Translations under genes and position numbers: made by a program
Notes under the pieces: generated by a model
Databases searched by the model: none
Seen by the model: the letters and a program-made list of their open reading frames with translations, nothing else
What the model was told of the DNA's origin: nothing
DNA from: Climacium dendroides
Lineage: Eukaryota; Streptophyta; Bryopsida; Hypnales; Climaciaceae
Length of the DNA stretch: 64,000 bases
Assembly: GCA_950106755.1 (NCBI GenBank)
Contig: OX467089.1
Span: 18,333,345 to 18,397,344 of the forward strand
Direction of reading: 5' to 3'
Shown here: positions 22,851 to 34,047 of the stretch, in pieces
Layout of the letters: every line of letters starts with the position of its first letter
How positions within the stretch are numbered: position 1 is the stretch's first letter

Positions 22851-24417
22851 AGGGACACACATGGCCACAAGGCACATTACTTTTACTTTTGTTTAGACTA
22901 TGGCAATGGCATAGGGCACACTAGTTGAAATGAAAAAGACTTATGTAGCTTTTCTAAGAAAAAAATTGATAAAATTACACAATTTCTAAAAAATGCAATT
23001 ATTGACAATATTGATGAAAGATGTTTAATTAGGCAATACTTTATACAATATAGATGTTGAAATTGGAAAAAATTTGTGCTCTAAATTGCTTCAAAACTTT
23101 GATTTTTTTCCCCACTGAAGTATATCATTATGATTTTGATGTATAATTTTTTGTTACTTGGATTTGAAGTAATGATTTAGAACACCTTCTCTATTCTTTG
23201 ATCAAAAATTGTACAATTAATCATATCTTAATCAAATTGCACTAATAGATTCAACAGAAAACATTGTCTAAGATCTCTTTGTTGTTCAAAGACTATTATT
23301 GAGGTTCACATTTTGAAATTTTGCAAATGTAATTGTAGAAGCCACCTGGTGGCCTTATGATCCTTTTGAAAAACATCACCAAATTCTAGAATTTTTTTGT
23401 TAAAATATTTTGTTTTTAGAAAAAAATTGTATATTTAATTTACACCAAACTTGAAAAATTGAACATGCCTTTATCTAAAGTTCAATACATGCCTTTGTCT
23501 AAATTAGGAATTCCATAAACAATTAAAATAAGCATTTCAACCTTTAGAATTTGGAGAATTCCTTAAAAAATTGAATTGATTGTATAGAAATAAGGATGAA
23601 GAAGAATGAATAAAAAGGGATTCTTTTCCCTCAATAATGAATATTCTATTCAATATAATTGTGAACTCTCCATCTTACCTCATTTGTGTATCATAGCTTC
23701 ACCTAAAACAACTACTTTTGGAACTTGTTCCTAATCAAGTGTGAGCAAATTGAATCTTTTTCAAATCAACAATAGAGGCAACTATTGTCTACTTCCTATT
23801 TTAGCATTGTACCATTGCCATTAGAGAGGGCACTGTTATTGGTATTCCTACCATCCTACAAAAATGAGGTTGGATATCCATCAAAATTTAAAGAGCAAAA
23901 TCTGAGTGTGAATGTAAGCTTGATTCCATGGAGAGGCATTTCAGGGTGAAGACCAAACATCTGAACCCCAAAACCCAATACAAAAGATATGAAAAGCAAG
24001 AGACATAAATACTTGATTCAATCAGTTTATTCTTCGTCATTGATGTTAACAAAGTAGGAAAAGAATTCCCGAGAGCAGACATTTTAGCTTACTGTTCATA
24101 AAAACACAGTTCAAGATTGCTTTGTCCCCTGTTGTGCCCCTTGTTCCCCAATGCGGCAAGTGAAAGGCAAGTGCAAGCACCCCCTGTATAGGCTGTAAAG
24201 AGTCACCTTCAGCATGATAATCCTCATCACAGTTGAGCCGTCTTCTTCGTCACGGATAACAAAATCAAAGGAGACTTATTCATAAGCTACAACTTGCCAC
24301 GCACTGACTTTATCCTGATAAGACTTCGGGGACGCTTGAGAATCAATTGCGTTGAAAACACATAACCCGAGAGTCTGCTAATCAAAAGCACATGAGCATT
24401 TCATGGCAGATAATAGC
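22851..24417. other. AT-rich DNA downstream of IDH, no gene seen
   Basis: No coding signal. The segment from about 24110 to 24417 is GC-richer and is likely the 3' UTR of the IDH gene on the minus strand. Confidence 0.4.
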
Positions 24418-27313
24418 TCAAAGGTGGTCAATGAGTGCCTTGGTGTAATCGCTGGTGGTAGACTTGCCACCCAGATCAGATGTCAGATACCGCCCTTCGG
24501 ATATCGTCGATAATACAGCATTGTGAATTTTGTCTGCATAGTCGCTCAAATTAAGATGATGCAGCATCATCACAGAACTTAACAACAGTGCCGTCGGATT
24601 TGCCATGTTCTGTCCATGCAACAACAATGTTCACAACTTATTAAGTCTAGGAAGAGAGCTCCAAACAACCTCTATACAAAGCACATATTGTGAATTCTTC
24701 TTCTTAAGTATCCAGGTTAACATTCCCAGACCTCCGAACAAAATATTCAACAGACTCTACCGCAATAGGAGAGCTCAAGTAAAGAAGATCAAGCAATTTA
24801 TGCCTGATCAAGCCACATAAAAAAACTTGGAGTTGAAAATGAACTAGATAACATAATCTTCGCCACAATTTCGAAAACATGATGCAAGGGCTAGAGAGGA
24901 AGGGGAGAAACCAACCTTGCCAGCAATATCAGGAGCTGTTCCGTGCACAGCTTCCATCAAGGCCAAACCACCATCTCCGATGTTTCCACTGTTACCACCA
25001 CCCCATATATCAATGTCGAATACCAGAATTGCATCATAAATTACCAAAATAAGCGCTAAAAATATTGCACTTTTCTGAGTGTCTCAATCGTACGTCATCC
25101 ATTGAACTCAATTATTATATATGCAACCTAGAGATTGCAACAAAACTCAAGCAGACCAAAAACGCAGACACAGACACAGATTAAAGTCGAAACTATATCT
25201 TTCTGTGTGATTTCTTGCAGCCCTAAGATAAAGACTAAACACCTCAGGAAAGTTATCAAGCGCAGTGGTTTGAGGACCCAATCATACCTAGGCGTCAGCC
25301 CCAGCCCGCCGATAAGACCAGCACACAAATCGCTGATGATGTCACCATAAAGATTAGGCATCACCAACACATCAAACAGTGCTGGGTTCTTCACCAACTG
25401 TACAAAAAAGGACATAAGGTTAAGAACAGTCAATAGGCCCCTAACAACCTAACGATCGGGAGAATAGGGACTTACTGAAAATAACCAAGAGTATACTAGG
25501 GAGTACGAACCGCCGCACAAAAGCATTGATATACTAAAAGTAGATTGAAATGTGTTATAAACGAGGCAAGTTCAAAGAATCCTACTCTGAAGTTGGTCAA
25601 AAAGGAACTGGATGTTAAATCAATTCTAAACTAATGAGTCAGTTCTGCAGTGTATAGTAGTGAGCTTGAGAAGGTTGATACAAACCACCTACCATCATGC
25701 AGCAATTGTCGATGATAACCTCCTCATACACAATGTCTGGATACTCTGCAGCTACTTCCCGACAACACTGAAACATCCCCGAGACCACATTCAAGGTCGC
25801 ACTCATGGCAACACCTTCGAAAATGACAGACATCGCTACTCAAAGAGCTCAATTAAACCAATGGACAGAATACAGTAAAAGTTCAATGAACTTTGCCTGT
25901 GTGAACCCAAGTACTCCAGACAACAATGTAACCACCGAATACGTGTTACAATTGTTACCTCCAAAAAGAGTCCATCGGTCTTCTTCATGATATTTGCTTT
26001 GTGGATAGCAGACACGCGCTTCCTGCCATGTAGTTGAGCGTAGTGAAACGCATATTTCGCCACACGCATACTGGCCTGCCTGGTGATAATTTTTATGCTT
26101 TCTACCACCCCACTTACCACCTAAAAACACAAACTTACTAAGCTCAGTATGTCAAGATGCCAAATTCACATCAAATAACACCCAGCCAGCCGCAAAAGAA
26201 TTCTTCGTGCAAACGTATTACGCTCACTATCAAGTTCCCATTCAAGAACACTCAGAATATATAGACAGACCGCATGAACTTGACACAAAACACTTAAATT
26301 TCAAACAAAATCTCTGCCCGAACAAGTTGCTCCCAGCCTAGAATATCAAAGTAGAAAAACTGACCTTCACAGTTCAAATTCAACACTAAACAACTAGGTC
26401 CAAAGTGTTCTTACTAACAGCAATCAAACACTAGCGTCATTACTGGAAACCCTAATCCACAGCTAGTAGCAATGCAACCCTAAGGTTTGATGGATCCTGT
26501 ACTACGACACACCTCGATGAAAAAGAGAAAGAGTATAAGTTTTAAACCTCGTTCACATCCCCGGACTCACCTGATGTTCCAATCCACTGTACTCGCCTTC
26601 AGTATTTTCACGAATGGTAACTAAGTCAACATTGTCATACCGTGTCCTATACCCCGGAATGCTCAGGCACGGTCTGACATTCGCATATAAACCGAGCTCC
26701 CTTCGTAGGGTCAAGTTCAGTGACTTGAAACCCTTCCCGATGGGCGTTGTCATCGGACCCTTCAACCCTATCCCATTCCGTCGCACGGATTCCATACTTT
26801 CCCATGTCAAGAAGCTCCCCGTCCTCTCATCTACTTTCGACCCCACGTAATGCTCCTCCCACTGAATTGGCGCTTTCACAGCCTCGAAAATCTGCACACG
26901 ATAAACAGTCAAATTCCAAGTACGCCGAAAACAAGAATCTCAAAATCGAACCTAAAACTTCCCCTTCCAACAAAACTCAGAAAATTCTCAATCAAAACGC
27001 TTTCGTGAGTACTCCTTTGAACGTTCTTCCTTTTTTTATGCGTCAACTTAAATTTTCACAAACGCAAACATCGCACACTCTAGAATTTCAGAATCCTGGC
27101 GCCCTCCCCTACCTGTTTCACCGAAACGGCGATCTCGGGGCCAATGCCGTCGCCCGGGAACAGAGTGGCCGTAATGATCTTGTCCTCATCACTGTCACTA
27201 GAAAGTGATCGGTGCTGCTGCTGTTGCTGCACAGCGTTAGAAGAAACCGCGGCTCTGCCGAGACGGTGCGACAAAAGCGAAGCTAGGCGCGAGCGCGCAC
27301 CTTGCATGGCCAT
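24418..27313 (-). CDS. IDH5: NAD-dependent isocitrate dehydrogenase, catalytic subunit, mitochondrial
   Basis: It oxidises isocitrate to 2-oxoglutarate with NAD+ in the mitochondrial TCA cycle, acting as the catalytic subunit with a regulatory IDH partner. Exons on the minus strand are 27113-27313, 26571-26891, 25959-26120, 25693-25767, 25288-25397, 24916-24988 and 24418-24609. All introns are GT-AG with matching phases, giving 377 residues. The N-terminus ([14 protein letters not shown], Arg/Ser-rich, no acidic residues) is a mitochondrial presequence, and the enzyme begins at [14 protein letters not shown]. Substrate Arg residues lie in [14 protein letters not shown], Tyr168 in [10 protein letters not shown] and Lys215 in AIHKANIM. 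Metal Asp residues are 248, 272 and 276 ([16 protein letters not shown]), and the NAD site lies in [10 protein letters not shown]. Retention of all of these residues and close similarity to plant IDH5/IDH-V favour the catalytic over the regulatory subunit. No inactivating change is visible. Confidence 0.93.
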
Positions 27314-27940
27314 GGCGAATCGGTCGGCGTGGAAGTGGAAGCCCTGTGGAGGCTCTTTGTCCTATGAGGAAGGTCGAGAGGCGGGCTAATGGAGGGGGAA
27401 AAGGAGAAAAGCTGGAGGCTCCGCTGCGATGGTGGTCGCGGGGCGCAGCAGATTCCCGTCTATGTTTGGCCCTTGGAAGTGGGAGAGAAGGGCCAAGGGC
27501 GAGGAATGCGACGGAGAATCGTTCGTGCTTTATCTGTGAGGGCTTCTGTCGACGGAAAATGGGTCGTTCGTTCGAGATGTGGTATTTCTGGGGCTTCAGG
27601 CGACGGAGAATCGTTCGTTCGTGATGCTCTATTTGTGGGTGCTGAGGGCGACGGAAGTGCACGACTGGTCGTCGCATCTCTGTTGTCGTCGCTTGCTTTC
27701 TGCTGCAGTTGCGTTCTTGTAGTCTGGCCGTCGTGACTGCTTGGGAGCTTGGGACCTTTGATTCTATTTTAGGAGCTTTAATTGCAAAAGATAGTTTGCA
27801 GTGTGTGTGCGCACATGCACGCTCAATTTCAGCTCGTTTCAAGGGGGAATGTTGACACTCACATTTGTGGGTCATCGATACTTCATGACTTTAATAGTTG
27901 CACATTTGAGTAATCTAAAAGATGTTGACAAGCTTTAGCA
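27314..27940. promoter_or_regulatory. GC-rich upstream region of the IDH gene
   Basis: The 27230-27740 interval is clearly GC-richer than its surroundings and starts at the IDH first exon, as expected for the 5' UTR and promoter. It contains repeated GACGGAGAATCGTTCGT-like words (about 27509 and 27601). I see no clear TATA box. The open frames on both strands are by-products of GC content. Confidence 0.4.
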
Positions 27941-27989
27941 CTTGTGTTTGTAACGTGTAAAGCATTAGAAGCAGATTGATATTACACTC

Positions 27990-28333
27990 GTGGAACAACT
28001 ACTGTAGAAGTAGATTGATTGTTATAAAATTGTTGTCAATCAACAATGAACGAAAAAGAAACCTCACATCCTCGACAAGAAAAGTAGCGTTGTAGTTATT
28101 GTAGATGTAGATTGATTGTTATAGAATTATTGTTGTGGAACAACTACTGTAGAAGTAGATTGATTGTTATAAAATTGTTGTCAGTCAACAGTGAATGAAA
28201 AAGAAACCTCACATCCTCAACAAGAAAAATAGCACTACAATGTTATTTTTCTTGTCGAGGACGTGAGGTTTTTTTTTGTTCACTACTGATTGACAACAAT
28301 TCTATAACAATCAATCTACTTCTACAGTAATTG
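27990..28333. repeat. Tandem copy plus long inverted repeat (hairpin)
   Basis: A segment containing GTAGATTGATTGTTATA, TTGTTGTCAATCAAC and AACCTCACATCCTC occurs at about 27998-28090, again at 28141-28231, and a third time inverted at 28244-28333. The last two form a near-perfect stem of about 90 bp with a 12-bp loop (28232-28243). It resembles a fold-back MITE or a small-RNA precursor. A short fourth piece lies at about 28097-28130. Confidence 0.7.
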
Positions 28334-28504
28334 TACATATTGACATAATCAACATCCAATGTTGAGAAATTGATACAAGGCAACTTAATTTCACTATTTT
28401 CTGTAGCTTCTTCCAGTCTCCGTCTCCGTTTCCCTTGCCCAATTAATCAGCTTCAAATTCAGCAAGAGTCTCAAGACAAGACACAAGACAGAACCGTGGC
28501 TCCT

Positions 28505-28608
28505 CCAAAACAATATAATCGAAATTATAGTAAGATAATGACAGTAACTCGGGCTCCTGCAAAACAATATAATGGAAATTATAATAAGATAATGACAGTA
28601 ACTCGATA
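28505..28608. repeat. Tandem repeat, two copies of about 55 bp
   Basis: Two near-identical units contain CAAAACAATATAAT, GAAATTATA and AAGATAATGACAGTAACTCG, separated by GGCTCCTG. They lie between the hairpin and the decayed gene at 28692. No coding role is visible. Confidence 0.65.
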
Positions 28609-28691
28609 CAAGAATAACTGACCAAGCCACATGATAGGCAATACTTACTAAATACAAATCCACAAACAAAATTTATACAAATGGTATGGAC

Positions 28692-29575
28692 TTATCCAGT
28701 CCGCATACCCTTCCGTAGCCCTGTACCAATTTCTGCTTTCCGCTTTCTTGTCTTACCATCTTCTGATCCAGGGGTGGTCGAACTTCCTGGAGTAGTGGCC
28801 GGTGCATTCACCTTGCGAACTATACAAACACGAACTCGTTAATATTGTCCAAAAAACAAAATCGTTAATAATGTGCAACAAACAAAAAAACAAATGAAAT
28901 CATAGTAAAAGACACCGGTTCATCGAATGATCTCTGCAAGATGTATGCAACAGTGGCAAGGAAGTTTGGATCCATCCTTGGAATGCCATTAGAAATGAAG
29001 AACGTATCACCCTCCTCCCCTCCCCACCACGATAGGCAACATATGTAAGGTCAAAAGACAAAAGAATCCCATAGGCTAAATTTAGGCTGACCATGTAGCC
29101 ATATTGGACAGCGTAAGCATAACAAAAACGTTAGCCGGGGGCTCAGGATGGCTAGGCCCACCAACTCGGCTTCCAATATCCCACAAACTAGGTTTTCTCG
29201 AATTGGGCGTCTTCCTAAACACGACAGGCCGCTTCATCTCTACAATATGTCTACCATCCACATGCACAACTATATCAGCTCTCTGTCGAGAAGAAAATGC
29301 CAATAAAACCGCCGGCTCGTCCGCTCCTACATCAAGCTCAAGGAACTCGTCATTGACACTTCATCAAGTACCGAGAAGTTCTGTCCAAGAGCCCTATTCA
29401 CGGACCTAAGCACATTTTTAAAAGCAGCTGATGCAGAGCGCTCGTTGGTTGTCTCTAAACTCAGGAAATCCTCCACTACATCTGGGGACAATGGTCGCAG
29501 ATGACGAGTAGAGTCATCGCACTGCTGAATGAAGATAATCATGGACAGAGCCAGAAAGGTCCGCCCAACGAGTCA
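28692..29575 (-). pseudogene. Decayed gene with a possible PD-(D/E)XK-like motif
   Basis: Protein-like segments lie on the minus strand in changing frames. 29330-29572 reads RPLSPDVVEDFLSLETTNE and ASAAFKNVLRSVNRALGQ. A one-base shift near 29345 leads to SVNDEFLELDVGADEP, RADIVVHVDGRHIVEMKRP and PSLWDIGSRVGGP. Another shift near 29095 gives LSFDLTYVAYRGGEG, and a further shift gives GDTFFISNGIPRMDPNFLA. After a likely intron, 28692-28823 reads a basic tail (GKTRKRKAEIGTG) and stops. ADIVVHVDGRHIVEMK has the D-x(n)-E-x-K spacing of the PD-(D/E)XK nuclease fold; this is inference from one motif. I do not recognise the family. At least two frameshifts make this a likely pseudogene, unless the splicing is unusual. 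Confidence 0.4.
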
Positions 29576-31882
29576 AATAAAACGTCGGCCGAGGAGGTAT
29601 TCTACGGCTCGGAGTACCACCAAAATTGGAAACACCAACAACGGGAATTCGCTATTGAAGCCAGTTTCTCAGTGTCATGAGACTCGCGCCAGGCCCAACC
29701 ATCTAAGATACAACCAAAAAAATACAATTAAAACTGAATTCCGAGGACGGCCAAAAGCCCAGCAGCACTTCGACACAAGGTGATGCATGCAATCTCTCTA
29801 AAGAATGAAATATCCAACACTTCAACAATCAAAATTAACACACCCGAAGAACCTTAACCACCGCCAAGCAAACCCTAAGGATCCCTAAGCAACTACGAAC
29901 TCTAAGCACCGCCAAGCAAACCCTGAGGACCGGCGACCAGACCCTAAGCACCAGCCAGGGAACCTTCAGCAGCAAATTCAACAAACTACAACCTAACAAC
30001 AGAATTGGAGCAAGCAATAAGAACTCACAATTCAAGGTTTACAATCATCTGTACAAGGACGGCAAGGCTATCACGCCAAGAATTCCTCTACTCGATCTCA
30101 CCACGCAGCTTCAACTTGAGAAGATCGCTACTCAACTCCAAGAACGTGCTTCCCGGATCGCTGCTTTACTCCAAGAACGGATCGTGCTTCCCGATTCCCA
30201 ATTGCGCTTCCCGATTCTTGATTCCCGATTTCCGACGACCAGAAAGTACCCAGAGCACAAGTGCATGAAACATAGCTTCAACGTGCTTCCCGAATCGTTG
30301 GTTCCTGATTCTCAAATGTGCTTCCTGATCCTGATTCCCTACTGCCGACGAAATGCACTACTCCAGAAACAGACGACGACCACAAAGAACCAGGAGCAAC
30401 GCAGAAGACAAGCGCATGAAAACAGGCAAACTCGCTGCGATTCAAAATGGAAGCTAGGGTTTCTACCGCCTCCAAAATCGGGAGTGATGACCCCCGAACC
30501 TGGACACCCCGAACCTGGCCATAGATTCCATCTTATTCTTGACCCATTAAGGACTGGTCGACCACTTTTGGCATTTCTCATGTAAGCTCAAATACATTAC
30601 TGTTTTTGTTTTTTTGGAAACACATGGATAATTTCTATTGATATATGAAAACAGTACACTGAAAGTAGAGGAATGCGTCCCTGGCGAAGCAAGTTCACTT
30701 TACACACACTTTTTTTTTCCTCCTTTTTTATGTATGTTAATATTTTCAATTCTATGCTAGTATATACAATCATTAACAAGACAATTATTCTTATTATAAT
30801 ATCCGGTGATGAAAGTTGACATTACTTGCCAAATTATTAATTAAAGTTGACAAATGTGATTCAACAATGTCTAATTTTTTTTAAAGTATGTTTTTTTCAG
30901 ATGTTTTTCCTTGAAAAAATAACATTTCAAAAATTTTGGCATCTAATTTTAGAATATTTTTTATTGACCGCATGACTACAAGGTATAATATTTGTCCCTT
31001 GCAATAGGATCCAAGATCGAAAACAAACTCAATTACTAGAACAACATATACGATTCCTCAACTAATATACACATGCCATATTTAACTACTTTTGGACTTT
31101 AGGGGGAATTTTGGACTATGCCATGGTACAATTCATTGGGAGATCTTCTAATATTTGTATTTCAAAGACTTGAATGCTTTCGAAAGTGCACCAACAGTAA
31201 GGTAATAGAGTGTGTTAATATATAAAAAGAAGACACCAAATACAATAACAAGACCAAAGCACGCATACTTCATGCACTTATACATAATAATTGAGTTGAA
31301 TCATTGGGAAATTTCCGATGGAGGGCATTTTGAATGAACTGAGACCTCAAGTGGTGCCCTAAAACATTGAAAACCAAAGTTATCAAATTCTAAGAACTCA
31401 AAGCATTAATATTGGATTCCCCTACAAAATTAAAGATCGGGAGATCTCTTGGTATAAAATCCCTACAAGCTCATGTAACAATAGGATAGAAAATGTAAAG
31501 GCAAATGCAATTATAATTTGGTAGAATTGATTCAAATTTGGACGTAACAAATACTAAAGGTGTATTCACTACATTTTATTCATGACACTACACAAGGTGA
31601 AACAAAGGATTGGAATATCTCTAGATAGAATCCCTACTACATTAAGTTACTTCCAAGAATACATATAGAGGACAAGGCAAAAGAATGCACTTACAAGCCT
31701 TTGGTATGGTAGAATGAAACATGAAGGGAACTTATAGTAAAGGGGGGGTTCACTACATTTTATTGATGGTAGTAGTGTACAGAAAATAAGAAATAGATGA
31801 CTGCCTTTCAAATCAAGTTATTGACAGTATTCCGGATAGGTTTCCCACTAATAATTATCTTCTTTCGTCTACAATAGGGTTT
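29576..31882. other. Intergenic DNA with short imperfect repeats
   Basis: 29845-29975 repeats ACCCTAAG/CCGCCAAGCAAACCCT-like words, and 30130-30320 repeats CGTGCTTCCCGATTC-like words. 30480-30515 has a doubled CCCCGAACCTGG. This may be the promoter or 5' exon region of the decayed minus-strand gene. From 30590 the DNA is AT-rich without coding signal. Confidence 0.4.
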
Positions 31883-32131
31883 TTAAAATTCAACAGGATC
31901 TACGTCATCCCTAATTGTAACTGGAGGGGCCAATAGAACTGTATGTGGCCAATTGAAAGGATCTACCTCATGGAGTACAGTAGATTGATTCCAAATAATG
32001 TTGCGTGCTCTAGGGCTATTTAAGATGAACTTCAACAGTTTAAGACGTTTTGGATAGAGGTCGTTCTTGTCTGGTTTCTCACAATCGGCAATGAAAGAAA
32101 TCCTCTCATAGTCTCTAGAGGGAGAAGACAT
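31883..32131 (-). CDS. Small ORF, 82 residues, unknown
   Basis: An ATG-initiated frame with protein-like composition: RDYERISFIADCEKPDKNDL, a Lys/Leu-rich helix (KRLKLLKFIL), then VDPFNWPHTVLLAPP and an acidic end. It stands alone in AT-rich DNA. No domain is recognised. It could be one exon of a longer gene, a remnant, or chance. Confidence 0.3.
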   Translation of the reverse strand: MSSPSRDYERISFIADCEKPDKNDLYPKRLKLLKFILNSPRARNIIWNQSTVLHEVDPFNWPHTVLLAPPVTIRDDVDPVEF

Positions 32132-32789
32132 TGCAGAAGCTCACCCAAAGTTAAAGAATGCATGGACAACCAACAACCACAGATCGTGTGATTAACTAAA
32201 TATTTGAAGAAACCAGAGAAAGCATGTGGTATGTCGATACTCTAAGGGAGATCCGCAACACTGCCCTCAACACAAAGAACACCTATCAAAACGATGAGCA
32301 ACGCCTTCTACATACACGATTGTAGTCAATTCCTAAAAGGCAGGAGAACCTCCAAAACGACGGGAGATCTCTCAATAAATATAGATAGAGACAATCACGT
32401 CATGGAAAGCCAATGTCACAGTATTGAAGGGCATCATCTCCATTTTCACTAATGTAGGATAATGGAGCTAACAAAAATAATTTGCTACAATGACTTACTA
32501 TTATATTCATGGTACACTCCAATGAATAAATGTTGACGAACGTCAACAATTTTGCTACTATACCTGAAATTTCAAAAAGACCATTGATTACTCTTAATAC
32601 TTTTGTTACGCACTTGTACGTATTCTTAGAGAATTGTTGAAATGATGTACAAGCAAAATGAAATGCCGTGAAATCTCTGGTTGGAGCTCATACAATGAAA
32701 TACGAAACCAAGGACTAGAGATCACATATAGTTCACAAGGGGTATAAACATGCACTCAACAAAACATGTACAATTGCAATTACAATAGA
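32132..32789. other. AT-rich intergenic DNA, no gene seen
   Basis: No coding signal, RNA motif or repeat that I can support. It ends exactly where the LTR-C fragment begins. Confidence 0.4.
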
Positions 32790-33617
32790 TGTTGCAGTAC
32801 AAGGTAAGTAAATTTCCTGTTATATTCCCCAAAACCACCCTAGAACATAACTAAGTGACTCTAAAGATTGAATCTATGAGATCCTGTGAAGTATCTAGCC
32901 TTATTAAGTGATTAAGTTAAGTTAGTATTCAAACCGCACTTTTTGGTCCTGTGTTCGGAACTAGAAATACTACAACACATGGAAAATGGAGAATTGGATT
33001 CCCCTCACCATTCCGGTCCCACTAACTATTCAATCTATAAATCACCACCATCCTAGGATTTTACTACTTCTAGTCCTGCGTTTCCCTGTAAACCAATCCG
33101 TTCCGGACTGTCTACACGTATCTTTACTCCTACCCAATTTAGTTTTGTCTTTGTTTCACCATCAGAGGGGTCGCCGCTTGATTTTAAAAGTGGTAGGACC
33201 ACCACTCTTTCCGTAACTTATAGTGGCTGAAGATCCACTATCCTATTTTCTAGTCTCCTAAACTACTTCGGATCTGGTTTGGTCCTTCACAACAACCCAG
33301 ATGGTAATCCGGATTGCAGGTCATATAAAGACCCCCTCGTACAATCTTCTCATACTACAACGACCTTTGATGCCAGTTCCTATCTGTGCGAAGTTAGATG
33401 ATCACAAGTCTACCTGTCCGTTCCAACATCTACTAAAGCTTTTTTGTTTACCAATTAGGACGGTGAGACCTCATAGGAGATTGGACATTCAATCGGGTTT
33501 TCCATCCGGGAGTTCTAGCGTGACTAAGGAATCCCTCCCTATCCGCCTAGCCTAACAACAATTTTTTCACCCAGAATCCTAAACTCTAGACGTGCTAAAG
33601 AACTGAAGTTTACTCCC
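32790..33617 (-). mobile_element. Family-C LTR fragment, interrupted by the gypsy element
   Basis: Starting TGTTGCAGTACAAGGTAAG, this aligns along its length with 351-1210 of the first family-C LTR. It shares GAGATCCTGTGAAGTA, GTCGCCGCTTG, AAAGTGGTAGG, AAGACCCCC, CTCATACTACAACGACC and GGAATCCCTCCCTATCCGCC. It stops abruptly at 33617, where the gypsy 5' LTR begins; the first copy continues at this point. The remainder should lie beyond the window end, past the gypsy 3' LTR. Confidence 0.75.
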
Positions 33618-34047
33618 TGTGGGAATCTGGAATCCGGAAACGGATCAATGATACAAGAATTAGGTGAGAAAAATAGGGAAAATAAAAAATAGTTTAGTTA
33701 GAACGTGATTTTTTGTGTGAGATAACTCAAATTAGGAAATAAGCGTTCCGGCACAATCCGTAACCAGAACTTATCCAGATCCGGAATCCGGATTCACTCG
33801 GAACACAGGAACCTACCGTATAGACCTCGTAGCTACGGGAGTAGGATACCGTTAGTACAACGGACCTGTAGCCGTTGTCCTTAAATCCGTAAAAAGACGG
33901 TTTAGTATTTAAGCTGTTTGCCTAGGGTTTTCCTCTTCACTTTCTTGTTTTGCTTTTCTGAGACTGTCCGTGTGAGTAGTTGAGAGAAAGAGTGGTGAAT
34001 TAGCGACTGAAGTAGGGTTACTTCTCTCTCGTTCTGACTTAGATCTT

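Noticed and set aside
24418..27313. Isopropylmalate dehydrogenase or the regulatory IDH subunit as the identity
   Set aside because: [22 protein letters not shown] and [10 protein letters not shown] with the mitochondrial presequence match the catalytic NAD-IDH subunit. Substrate-binding positions changed in IPMDH or regulatory subunits are retained.
27237..27875. 212-codon open frame on the minus strand overlapping IDH exon 1
   Set aside because: It overlaps the true IDH first exon in another frame, is rich in Arg, Pro and Ser as expected from GC-rich DNA, and shows no domain. It is best explained as 5' UTR/promoter composition.
30184..30585. 133-codon plus-strand frame
   Set aside because: Built from repeated CTTCCCGATTC-like words. 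Composition and lack of domains indicate repeat-derived openness.
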